From positions 216,385-280,384 of the forward strand of contig NMRB01000538.1 of the NCBI GenBank assembly GCA_002633025.1: a DNA stretch of 64,000 bases. The letters run 5' to 3'. Under the pieces are notes generated by a model. The model did not search any database, was not told the origin of the DNA, and was given only the letters and a program-made list of their open reading frames with translations. This DNA is from Notospermus geniculatus. Taxonomy: Eukaryota > Nemertea > Pilidiophora > Heteronemertea > Lineidae. Both the position numbers and the translations under genes were made by a program. Below are positions 54,792 through 64,000 of this stretch, piece after piece; the first letter of the stretch is position 1; the number at the start of each line of letters is the position of its first letter.

Positions 54792-54995
54792 TCAATTTAT
54801 GGTGTTTGACCAATCGACATCTTCTATCAAATCGTTTTTATCAAGGATGTCTAAAGCGGACTGCAATTCATTCTCGTAGTTGAAGTCGGAGTCGGAAAGT
54901 TGCGCATCCTCTCTAATATCTTCCTTTCCCCGACCGAGACCCACCAGGAAACTTTCCCACCAATTCCTCCTTTCTAAAGTCATCATCCAGAACAA
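54792..54995 (-). CDS. Small open frame, 67 residues, unrecognised (copy 1)
   Basis: MFWMMTLERRNWWESFLVG..., acidic C-terminal half (REDAQLSDSDFNYENELQ, DKNDLIEDVDW). No signal peptide or membrane segment. An identical frame is at 59689-59892, and an inverted diverged copy is at 54512-54605. It might be the last exon of a minus-strand gene or a transposon-derived piece. No function assigned; the start codon is uncertain. Confidence 0.4.
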   Translation of the reverse strand: MFWMMTLERRNWWESFLVGLGRGKEDIREDAQLSDSDFNYENELQSALDILDKNDLIEDVDWSNTIN

Positions 54996-55376
54996 AAAGG
55001 TTTACGGGACGGACGTTAAGACCGACTGACCGACGGACAAACGAACAATATCGTTATCGAGAGGCTAAGAGGCACGTGCTGCCATCTATAACGTGGCGGT
55101 TTCTCCCTAGTCTAGGCCTACACGCCGTATAGGGCCTAATGCAATGTCGGGTGGCAAACTTCAGTAGGGCAGTTCATCAGTTTGATGACTAAATACAGAT
55201 TGATCAGGAATGTTCGATCTAATTTAATGAGGTCAACATATCGATATCTATCAATGACACGAAATATTGTGGACACCTGGCCCAAAATGTGATTAATTCT
55301 GGGCAAACCTGAGGTCATCTGAGCCGCCATAAGATTTATATACATGTAGTTTGTTTTGTAATATAAAGGCCCTGCA

Positions 55377-58300
55377 ATGGCCACGAGGAAAACAATACAA
55401 CTGTGTGCCTGTGTTTGTTTGTTCGCGTTTGTTTTCATCCTAGCAGAAGGTAAGGCGTCATCTTTTACATAATATTCCAAAATTTATCACCGACCTCGAG
55501 CAACAAAGGGTGCATGTTGAGACAATCGGTGTATCCTGCCACCCAATGGCAGGGTCGGAGAAGGATGCAAGGCTCTACCCAAGAGCCTAAGATACAAACG
55601 TTGTCATTGGATGGGTGATCTTTAGTCACCTGGGTCCATGATACTTGTCTTTTGTGTTGAACAAAGGATACGCGTCACACTTTGGCCCGTATTTTAGAAT
55701 GCTCCTCAACGTAAAGGAGTTCCTCAAGGCTATTGTTCTCCTGTTGAGAATAATAGCCTTGAGGAACTCATTAAGTTAAGGAGCATTCTAAAATACAGGG
55801 CTTAGAGGTTAGACTCAAGTCGTTTTATGAATGTGGGCCTTGAAGAAAAACGAATCATGAACTGATTAGCTGTGAAGCCATCTTCAACCACCAGGGCTAT
55901 TTGTACCAGATTTTTCCCTCATGTTGAAGCCAAAGCATTATTGGCCCTGGTAAGTACGGAAGACGCCATCTCAAGCTACTCATGTTCCTCACTTGGATGG
56001 GGTCTTTTGAATGTGAGAATCATGTTGATCTATACTGCCGCACACCTCGTCGGATCTCTTGAGATACTTATTTCACATCTTGTTCTGGATACAACATATT
56101 CGATTTCAGACTGCAGGGATCAAAATCAACATATCTTCAATGGACACTGTTATACTTTTTATTTGAATCTATCGAGTGTCCTTGCTAATAAAGCCATTGA
56201 CGCCTGTAGGGAGTTGAATTCCAGTTTAGTCGACGTTCGGAGCCCGTCAGAGCAGGACTTCATCAACAAGCAAGTTACAGAATTGGTTGGGGACGAAGCT
56301 GTTTCAGTCTGGATTAACGGTGTAGCCGAGTTTACTCACTGGTACTGGGTCAAAGGTATGTCGAGGGGCGGGCAGGGGCGTAAGAGTGACCTACCCGATG
56401 GTTAATTTAACTCTAGCATTCAAATTTGCCCTCCAACGGTGAAATGCAGTACCTACACAGAGCAGATCAGTGGGGGAACGCCGGTTAAAGTAATGGCTTT
56501 ATATGCAACCACTGTCTTGTACAATAAGGCCAGTGTTCCAGTTGTCCTCCCTCCCCCGTGAAAAGTGACACGGCTCGCGATGGTAGCGCAGAAAAGATAG
56601 CATTGAGTTCATTTAATTTTTTTCAGATGGCGCTCCACTGGGCTACCAAGGATGTTTCGAATTCACCACAAAGAAAGGCCTCTTTTCGGCACGCCCGGAT
56701 CAGGTCGCACCCTCTGAGTGTAAAACGGCATGTTTGAAAATATTCAAGAAGGTAGAATTTGTTTTTTTGGAGGTAGGTTGAAGAGGGAAGACAACAGGTC
56801 TGACACTACCGCATTTACCCCTCTGTCAGAAACAACCAACGAATGCAGACTTCATTTTTCATCGTTATTCCAGTCTTTGGATGAATCACCCCCGGTGCAG
56901 TTGTGTTTCTGCGGCAAGACACTAGGACAAGTCGGAACCTATTCCTCTGGATGTACCGTACCTTGCTTCGGTACGAACACAACCTGTGGGGGACAGAGAG
57001 CAGTCGATCTGTATTCAATAAACGGTAGGCGTATTCGTCAATAATGATCGATCGACCTGTATTCAACAAACGGTTGGCGTATTCGTCACTGATGATCGAT
57101 CGATCTGCATTCAACAAACGGTAGGCGTATTCGTCACTGATGAGCGATCGATCTGTATTCAACAAACGGTAGGCGTATTCGTCACTGATGATCGATCGAT
57201 CTGTATTCAACAAACGGTTGGCGTATTCGTCACTGATGACCGATCGATCTGTATTCAACAAACGGTAGGCGTATTCGTCACTGATGAGGGATCGATCTGT
57301 ATTCAACAATCGGGTGTATTTCCTCCCGATGTGCTGTATCTGATCGTTTTTAGAAACTAACGTCATCACTGTCTTCCTGTTAGCTTATCACACTCGCGGC
57401 CTCCGCAAATTTTGCGGAAAGTGGACATCCTATATCGAGGTGGGGGTTGGGGTGGACGGTACATTAGATTACATGGCACCGGGCCCGTTTTCTTACTTTC
57501 TAGGGTCATATTCCAACTGGGTTGACGCCGGCCATGGGTCTGAGGATGTGAACGAGACCCCCTGCGCCCTTATTGACGGCTCAGTCGCTTACAAATGGGT
57601 TCGGACACCCTGTTACCAACGGCACTCGTATATCTGCGAACATGGTAAGTGTATGAACAATGTACGTAAAAAATAATACATAGGATACCATTTTTCAAGA
57701 AATGAATCAGACGTGAGCAAAATTATTAGCTGCCATTTCAGGTGCTGATAATTTTTCCATTGTAACTTTCGTAACTTTAGATGCAGGGATGTGCCCATCT
57801 GATGGAAAGACAATTCTTGGAAAATGTCTCACTCTGTCCCAATCGAGCGCCACCTGGTTCGAAGCACGGTACAACTGTACACAAAATGGCGGCGATTTGG
57901 TCTCCATAGCAACCGAAGAGCTACAGACAGAACTGATGACGTATTTCACAAGATTGAGTCTACCGTCAAAGCAGACGTTTTGGATCGGGGCGACAAGTTA
58001 TAGTTGGAAGTTGAATACAGGTCAGAAATATGCACCTTCACGGTCTTCCAAATCACAGCTCACTGCAGTTCCCTTTATATTGTACAATGTGCCCTAGAAT
58101 GACTGGCGAATTAAAATGTATAAAACCCTCAGTAGTTGACACTCGGAAGGTTAATATTAATCATCACCGCTATAAGTCTTCTCGTAAAAGCTATGGGCCT
58201 TTTGTTTACGATTCGTGGGGACACCTGGACGGACGTTTCTGGAACTAAACGACGTTACCGAAATCTCTCAACCCGATGTTACACAATCTCTCCAAAACCT

Positions 58301-59379
58301 AACCCTAGGTTACACAAACTCTCCAACGTTACAACCCTGACCAAGAAACATAACCCTAAGTTACACAATCTCGCCAACCTTACAAAATCTCTCATTGCTA
58401 AAAACAATGTTACAAAATCTCACCACTGGAGGGATTTTGTAACGTTACAAAAATCTCACCACTGGAGAGACTTTGTAACGTTACAAAATCTCTCCAGTGG
58501 TGAGATTTTGTAACATTATTTTTCAGCAATGAGAGATTTTGTAATGTTACAAAATCTTACCACTGGAGAGATTTTGTAACGTTACAAAATGTCAAAAACG
58601 TTTTGTAACGTTACAAAATCTGACCACCTTCTCTGTATATTCAGGCGCTGACATGATTTTCACCGATTGGGGCCCAAACCAACCATTTCCATCAAAACAA
58701 GAGACGTACACGCAGATGTACAAGGAAAATGGTTCAAAAACTTTTATGTGGCGACTCGAACACGCCGCTTTCCCCGGAAAATACATATGCAAAAGAGGTG
58801 GGTTTTGGTCCATGCTTTGTTTCTGGCACTGACTTGGGAAAAAAATCTTAGAAATGTGTTGACAGACGAAAAAGTGATGGACGTTCTATGGAGACACATA
58901 TTTCGTCGCCACTAGACGGCGCCGAAGACCACCCACCCGACCCCATGAATACAGTTTCGTTGTGTCTCTCTCCCCAGATTTAAGCACCGAAAGTTTCGCT
59001 ACCTCGACGCCTACTGCAATGACGTCATCCACAGCGAATCAGATTCTACCGGAAGTCCGCACGACTACGACTCCGCCAATCACAGACGAGAACGAGGATG
59101 GCGAGACCACGCAACAACACCATCTCAGTGAGAAGTTTTGTTGTTATGACTACCGAACGTTGACCAATTTATTGCCGAAGTATCAAGCAGTAGTTTTAGC
59201 TCTCAGATACAGCTCACAGTGATCACCTCACATGTACTTCCTTTCATGCTACATGTACAGCTTCACAGACTACATGTAAAATGCAGCGTATTGTTTTCAG
59301 TGCCAATCGTGATAGGCGTCACAGTGTCCTGCGTCCTAGTTGTTCTTCTCATTGTCATCATCATCTTGGTCAGCAAAAG
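55377..59379 (+). CDS. Receptor E: lectin-like domain with inserted WSC, second lectin-like domain, stalk, TM
   Basis: Type I membrane protein, probably a cell-surface binding receptor. Exons: 55377-55449 signal peptide (MATRKTIQLCACVCLFAF...), 56110-56355 first half of C-type lectin-like domain 1 (CYTFYLN, ACRELNSSLVDVRS, VWINGVAEFTHWYWVKG), 56627-56772 and 56874-57024 WSC domain (GYQGCFEF, CKTACLKI, LCFCGKTLG, CTVPC, CGG), 57504-57644 second half of domain 1 (SYSNWVDAG, CALIDG, CYQRHSYICEH), 57781-58020 and 58645-58797 lectin-like domain 2, 58978-59127 Thr/Pro stalk, 59301-59379 membrane helix (VPIVIGVTVSCVLVVLLIV...). All junctions are phase 1 except the phase 0 intron inside the WSC. There is no EPN or QPD motif and no WND, so Ca-dependent sugar binding is doubtful. 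Domain 2 keeps the outer cysteines but lacks the inner pair. The cytoplasmic tail exon is missing before the N at 59514. About 459 residues seen. Confidence 0.88.
55684..55802. repeat. Foldback element GGCCCGTATTTTAGAATGC in receptor E intron 1
   Basis: Arms of about 50 bases: GGCCCGTATTTTAGAATGCTCC and GGAGCATTCTAAAATACAGGGC around TGTTCTCCTGTTGAGAA. Orthologous to 60578-60709. Confidence 0.85.
57005..57330 (+). repeat. 46-bp minisatellite carrying a splice donor, seven units (receptor E)
   Basis: Unit: CGATCTGTATTCAACAAACG followed by GTAGGCGTATTCGTCACTGA. The first unit is the true 3' end of the second WSC exon and its donor (57024|57025). Units 2-7 copy the exon end and donor into the intron; some keep GTAGGC, others GTTGGC. 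Confidence 0.95.
58385..58642. repeat. Palindromic TTACAAAATCTC repeat (receptor E)
   Basis: Head-to-head units of GTTACAAAATCTCACCACTG / CAGTGGTGAGATTTTGTAAC. The array runs almost to the acceptor of the following exon (58643-58644). Upstream (58260-58385) lie looser units with CCTAACCCTAGGTTACACAA. Confidence 0.92.
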
Positions 59380-59399
59380 GTAAGAAAATTCTCCCGCAT

Positions 59400-59513
59400 G
59401 CCTAAAGCTGCTTTTCCACGAGGCGTTTACGGGCGCGGAATAGGAGGCGGGCGCGGGTGGAAAAAACCGATCCAACGTATTTCCCTTTAGCTGTTTCACT
59501 CGCAACCGCGCCC
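59400..59513. other. Left part of an interrupted element before an assembly join
   Basis: GCTTTTCCACGAGGCGTTTACGG with GC-rich palindromic pieces. It stops at the N (59514), after which the second lectin unit starts. The missing receptor E tail exon may be lost here. Confidence 0.5.
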
Positions 59514-59688
59514 NTTTGCAAATTGTAAAATACCATAACTTTGTGGCAGAATAGTTTCTACTCATAATCGGAAGTGCACGTAAATCGCAAATATTATAGT
59601 CGTGTTTCAAGTCGTAACGACTAGGATTACGATTTCAATATTCAATATTTATCCGCACTTCCGGTTTATAAGGCCATTTTTTCTGCCT

Positions 59689-59892
59689 TCAATTTATGGT
59701 GTTTGACCAATCGACATCTTCTATCAAATCGTTTTTATCAAGGATGTCTAAAGCGGACTGCAATTCATTCTCGTAGTTGAAGTCGGAGTCGGAAAGTTGC
59801 GCATCCTCTCTAATATCTTCCTTTCCCCGACCGAGACCCACCAGGAAACTTTCCCACCAATTCCTCCTTTCTAAAGTCATCATCCAGAACAA
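59689..59892 (-). CDS. Small open frame, 67 residues, unrecognised (copy 2)
   Basis: Identical protein to 54792-54995, as part of the duplicated unit. Confidence 0.4.
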   Translation of the reverse strand: MFWMMTLERRNWWESFLVGLGRGKEDIREDAQLSDSDFNYENELQSALDILDKNDLIEDVDWSNTIN

Positions 59893-60265
59893 AAAGGTTT
59901 ACGGGACGGACGTTAAGACCGACTGACCGACGGACAAACGAACAATATCGTTATCGAGAGGCACGTGCTGCCATCTATAACGTGGCGGTTTCTCCCCAGT
60001 CTAGGCCTACACGCCGTATAGGGCCTAATGCAATGTCGGGTGGCAAACTTCAGTAGGGCAGTTCATCAGTTTGATGACTAAATACAGATTGATCAGGAAT
60101 GTTCGATCAAATTTAATGAGGTCAACATATCAATGTATATCAATGACACGAAATATTGTACACACCTGGCCCAAAATGTGATTAATTCTGGGCAAACCTG
60201 AGGTCATCTGAGCTGCCATAAGATTTATATACATGTAGTTTGTTTTGTAATATAAAGGCCTTGTA

Positions 60266-63200
60266 ATGGCCACGAGGAAAACAATACAACTGTGTGCCTG
60301 TGTTTGTTTGTTCGCGTTTGTTTTCATCCTAGCAGAAGGTAAGGCGTCAACTTTTACATAATATTCCAAAATTTATCACCGACCTCGAGAAACAAAGGGT
60401 GTTGAGACAATCAGTGTATCCTGCCAGCCAATGGCAGGTCGGAGAAGGATGCAAGGCTGTAGCCAAGAGCCTAAGATACGGACGTTGTCATTGGTTGGGT
60501 GAGATCTACCTCATGACCTGGCTCCACAGTGTGATACTTGTCTTTTGTGTTGAACAAAGAATAAGCGTCACACTTTGGCCCGTATTTTAGAATGCTCCTC
60601 AACGAATGCTCCTCAACGTAGAATGCTCCTCAATGCTCCTGTTGACATGGTTGAGAACAATAGCCTTTGAGGAACTCATTTAGTTGAGAAGCATTCTAAA
60701 ATACAGGGCTTAGACTCAAGTCGTTTTATGAATATGGGCCCTGAAGAAAAAAGAATCATAAACTTATTAGCTGTGAGGCCATCTCCAACCACCAGGGTTA
60801 TTTGTACCAGATTTTTCCCTCATGTTGAAGCCAAAGCATTATTGGCCATGGTAAGTACGGAAGACGCCATCTCAAGCTACTCATGTTCGTCACTTGGATG
60901 GGGTCTTTTGAATGTGAGAATCATGTTGATCTATATTGCCGCACACCAGAAATTGTTTGGGGAAACCTCGTCGGATCTCTTGAGATACTTATTTCACACC
61001 TTATTCTGGATACAACGGGCTGTATTCTAGAAGCTTCCTTAACTCTAAGGTTTACCTTTAGCTATTGTTTGCAGGGCAGAATACAAAAGTTTAAAGTGGA
61101 CCTTAGAGTTAAGGAGGCTTCTAGAATACGGGCCAACATTTTCGATTTCAGATTGCAGGGATCAAAATCAACATATCTTCAATGGACACTGTTATACCTT
61201 TTATATGAATCTATCGAGTGTCCTTGGTAATAAAGCCATTGACGCATGTCGGGAGTTGAATTCCAGTTTAGTCGACGTTCGGAGCCCGTCAGAGCAGGAC
61301 TTCATCAACAAGCAAGTTACAGAATTGGTTGGGGACGAGGCTGTTTCAGTCTGGATTGACGGTGTAGCCGAGTTTACTCACTGGTACTGGGTCAAAGGTA
61401 TGTCGAGGGGCGGGCAGGGGCGTAAGAGTGACCTACCCGATGGTTAATTTAACTCTAGCATTCAAATTTGCCCTCCAACGGTGAAATGCAGTACCTACAC
61501 AGAGCAGATCAGTGGGGGAACGCCGGTTAAAGTAATGGCTTTATATGCAACCACTGTCTTGTACAATAAGGCTAGTGTTCCAGTTGTCCTCCCTCCCCCG
61601 TGAAAAGTGACACGGCTCGCGATGGTAGCGCAGAAAAGATAGCATTGAGTTCATTTAATTTTTTTCAGATGGCGCTCCACTGGGCTACCAAGGATGTTTC
61701 GAATTCACCACAAAGAAAGGCCTCTTCTCGGCATACCCGGATCAGGTCGCACTTCCAGACTGTAAGACAGCATGTTTCAAAATAATGAAGAAGGTAGAAT
61801 TTGTTTTTCTGGAGGTAGGTTGATGAGAGAAGATAACTGGCCTGCTGATATCATCACTCCATTTGTTTACCTCTCTCAAGCCTGCCGCACAACAGTGTAA
61901 TTCTGTACGTTGCCTCCATAGAGTTTTTTGTCTCAGCATCCTGTCACCGCACTGCGTCAGCCGCCGCACAGATTGCAAATTTGTCTCCTGTAGATGCGCC
62001 GTGACAAATTCCGTCATGTTTGATCTGCGTTGGAGGCAAAAAAATCCGTCTCCGCCTCTGCCTTCGACCACCGCACACAATGATAGCTGCACGTACAAAT
62101 GACGTAGGAGGCAAAATCTCCATAGTTGCAGGCAAAATTGCACTCGTGTGCGGCCCGCTTTCGAAACAACCAGCGTATGTACACTTCATTTTTCATTTTT
62201 CCAGTCTTTGAGTAATTTAACCTCGGAACAATTCTGTTTCTGCGGCAAGACACTAGGACACGTCGGTACCTATTCCTCTGGATGTACCGTACCCTGCTAC
62301 GGTACGAACACAACCTGTGGGGGATGGAGAGCAGTCGATCTGTATTCAATAAACGGTAGGCGTATTCGTCACTAATGATCGATAGATTTGTATTCAACAA
62401 ACGGTAGGCGTATTCGTCACTGATGATCGATCGATCTGTATTCAGCAAACGGTTGGCGTATTCGTCACTGATGATCGATCGATCTGTATTCAACAAACGG
62501 TTGGCGTATTCGTCACTGATGATCGATCGATCTGTATTCAGCAAACGGTAGGCGTATTCGCCACTGATGATCGACCGATCTGTATTCAGCAATCGGGTGT
62601 ATTCACTCCCGATGTGCTGTATCTGATCGTTTTTAGAAACTAACGTCATCACCGTCTTCCTGATAGCTTATCACACTCGCTGCCTCCGCAGAAAAGTTGC
62701 CTCTTGCGAAAAAGTGGACATCCTATATCGAGGTGGGGGTGGGGTGGACGGTACATTAGATTACATGGCACCGACCCTGTTCTTTACACTCCAGGATCAT
62801 ATTCCAACTGGGTTGACGCCGGCCATGGGTCTGAGGATGTGAACGAGACCCCCTGCGCCCTTATTGACGGCTCAGTCGCTTACAAATGGGTTCGGACACC
62901 CTGTTACCAACGGCACTCGTATATCTGCGAACATGGTAAGTGTATGAACAATGTACGTAAAAAATAATACATAGGATACCATTTTTCAAGAAACGAATCA
63001 GACGTGAGCAAAATTATTAGCTGCCATTTCAGGTGCTGATAATTTTTCCATTGTAACTTTCGTAACTTTAGATGCAGGGAAATGCCCATCTGATGGAAAG
63101 ACAATTCTTGGAAAATGTCTCACTCTGTCCCACTCGAGCGCCACCTGGTTCGAAGCACGGTACAACTGTACACAAAATGGCGGCGATTTGGTCTCCATAG

Positions 63201-63311
63201 CAACCGAAGAGCTACAGACAGAACTGATGACGTATTTCACAAGATTGAGTCTACCGTCAAAGCAGACGTTTTGGGTCGGGGCGACAAGTTATAGATGGAA
63301 GTTGAATACAG
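60266..63311 (+). CDS. Receptor F: tandem copy of receptor E, cut by window end
   Basis: Exons: 60266-60338 signal peptide, 61152-61397 lectin-like domain 1 first half, 61669-61814 and 62205-62355 WSC, 62795-62935 domain 1 second half, 63072-63311 domain 2 first half; the rest lies beyond base 64000. The same phases hold at every junction, with frame open throughout. The lectin exons are nearly identical to E. The second WSC exon is the most diverged (SLSNLTSEQFCFCGKTLGHV against SLDESPPVQLCFCGKTLGQV), as is the end of the first WSC exon. WSC cysteines and the split of domain 1 are conserved, so the nested arrangement is not an assembly accident in one copy. Confidence 0.87.
60578..60709. repeat. 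Foldback element GGCCCGTATTTTAGAATGC in receptor F intron 1
   Basis: Orthologous to 55684-55802, with a small internal direct repeat (AATGCTCCTCAACG) that lengthens the left arm. Confidence 0.82.
61017..61134. repeat. Foldback element GGGCTGTATTCTAG, present in F, absent in E
   Basis: CGGGCTGTATTCTAGAAGC and GCTTCTAGAATACGGGCC ends; body ACTCTAAGGTTTACC / AAAGTGGACCTTAGAGTT. Receptor E reads GATACAACATATTCG at this place; F reads GATACAAC-element-AACATTTTCG, a 3-base AAC target duplication. Confidence 0.87.
62335..62610 (+). repeat. 46-bp minisatellite carrying a splice donor, six units (receptor F)
   Basis: Same unit as 57005-57330 but with one unit fewer and a different GTAGGC/GTTGGC order, so the array has changed since the duplication. 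The first unit is the real exon end (62355|62356). Confidence 0.95.
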
Positions 63312-63654
63312 GTCAGAAATATGCACCTTCACGGTCTTCCAAATCACAGGTCACTGCAGTTCCCTTTATACTGTACAATGTGCCCTAGAATGACTGGCGA
63401 ATTAAAATGTATAAAACCCTCAGTAGTTGACACTCGGAAGGTTAATATTAATCATCACAGCTCTAAGTCTTCACGTAAAAGCTATGGGCCTCTTGTTTAC
63501 GATTCGTGGGGACACCTGGACGGACGTTTTTGGAACTAAACGACGTTACCGAAATCTCTCAACCCGATGTTACACAATCTCTCCAAAACCTAACCCTAGG
63601 TTACACAAACTCTCCAACACAACCCTGACCAAGAAACATAACCCTAAGTTACAC

Positions 63655-64000
63655 AATCTCGCCAACGTTACAAAATCTCTCATTGCTAAAAACAATGTTA
63701 CAAAATCTCACCACTGGAGAGATTTTGTAACGTTACAAAAATCTCACCACTGGAGAGACTTTGTAACGTTACAAAATCTCTCCAGTTTTCAGTGGTGAGA
63801 TTTTGTAACGTTACAAAATCTCTCCAGTGCTGTAACGTTACAAAATCTCACCACTGGAGGGATTTCGTAACGTTACAAAATCTCACCACTGGAGAGACTT
63901 TGTAACGTTACAAAATCTCTCCAGTGGTGAGATTTTGTAACATTATTTTTCAGCAATGAGAGATTTTGTAATGTTACAAAATCTCACCACTGGAGTGATT
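63655..64000. repeat. Palindromic TTACAAAATCTC repeat (receptor F), longer
   Basis: Same family as 58385-58642 but with at least twice as many palindromic units; continues to the end of the window. Confidence 0.92.

Larger units (their letters stand above)
59515..64000 (+). other. Tandem segmental duplication, second lectin-receptor unit
   Basis: From TTTGCAAATTGTAAAATACC onward this repeats 54607-58610 in order and orientation with very high identity, including the minus-strand small frame and intron repeats. Offset about 4.9 kb, separated from unit 1 by one N. Confidence 0.9.

Noticed and set aside
55872-56405. 177-codon frame extending upstream of the first lectin exon
   Set aside because: Only the part after the acceptor at 56108-56109 is lectin-like. 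The upstream part is intron with a repeat, and the signal-peptide exon at 55377 splices in phase to 56110.
56815-57369. 184-codon minus-strand frame with repeated RLLNTDRSIISDEYAY units, and its 212-codon twin at 62014-62652
   Set aside because: It is the antisense reading of the donor-carrying 46-bp minisatellite and of the WSC exon; there is no splice context, start or domain.

Overview
The window is nuclear DNA of an animal, most likely a marine invertebrate. The genes have many short exons with GT-AG introns, introns and spacers are full of short hairpin (MITE-like) elements, tRNA-derived SINE pieces and minisatellites, and motifs such as taggccta and acatgtaca are everywhere. I cannot fix the phylum; echinoderm, hemichordate, cephalochordate and spiralian all remain possible. 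Bases 1-253 are an assembly gap, and isolated N characters at 29106, 38339, 47217, 51714 and 59514 mark further joins. Layout: (1) 951-10192, plus strand: 18 exons of cytoplasmic methionyl-tRNA synthetase (MARS1), lacking only the first exon. (2) 10918-16964, minus strand, tail-to-tail with MARS1: a three-exon gene for an 811-residue lysine-rich then very acidic, repeat-containing disordered protein that I do not recognise. (3) 16965-22445: mostly noncoding, with one small two-exon minus-strand gene (19417-20432) for a 109-residue single-pass membrane protein. (4) 22446-54163, plus strand: a tandem array of four ten-exon genes and one orphan first exon for a divergent proton-dependent oligopeptide transporter (POT/SLC15, closest in layout to the lysosomal SLC15A3/SLC15A4 branch). 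Copies A and B form one subtype, C and D another. A tandem duplication of about 10 kb (roughly 21.27-31.57 kb and 31.57-40.93 kb) made A/B and left a stray C-type first exon between them. Only copy C is complete as assembled (577 residues). A has a frameshift and a doubled last exon, B lacks its last exon at a gap, and D lacks exon 6 at a gap. (5) 54164-64000: a second tandem duplication of about 4.9 kb carrying two copies (E, F) of a type I membrane receptor gene with signal peptide, two C-type lectin-like domains, a WSC domain, a Thr-rich stalk and a transmembrane helix. The WSC domain sits inside the first lectin domain, carried by a symmetrical phase 1-1 exon pair. Gene interplay: no functional link between the blocks is proven. 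The transporters carry an N-terminal acidic di-leucine signal, which suggests endolysosomes, and the lectin-WSC proteins look like surface receptors, so an innate-immune theme is possible but is inference only. The most unusual sequence-level signals are the lectin domain split by a WSC module, and three unrelated minisatellites, each of which has amplified a gene-boundary signal (a splice acceptor in MARS1, a stop-codon context in the acidic gene, a splice donor in the lectin genes). Filled and empty sites between duplicated copies also show that two hairpin families moved after the duplications.
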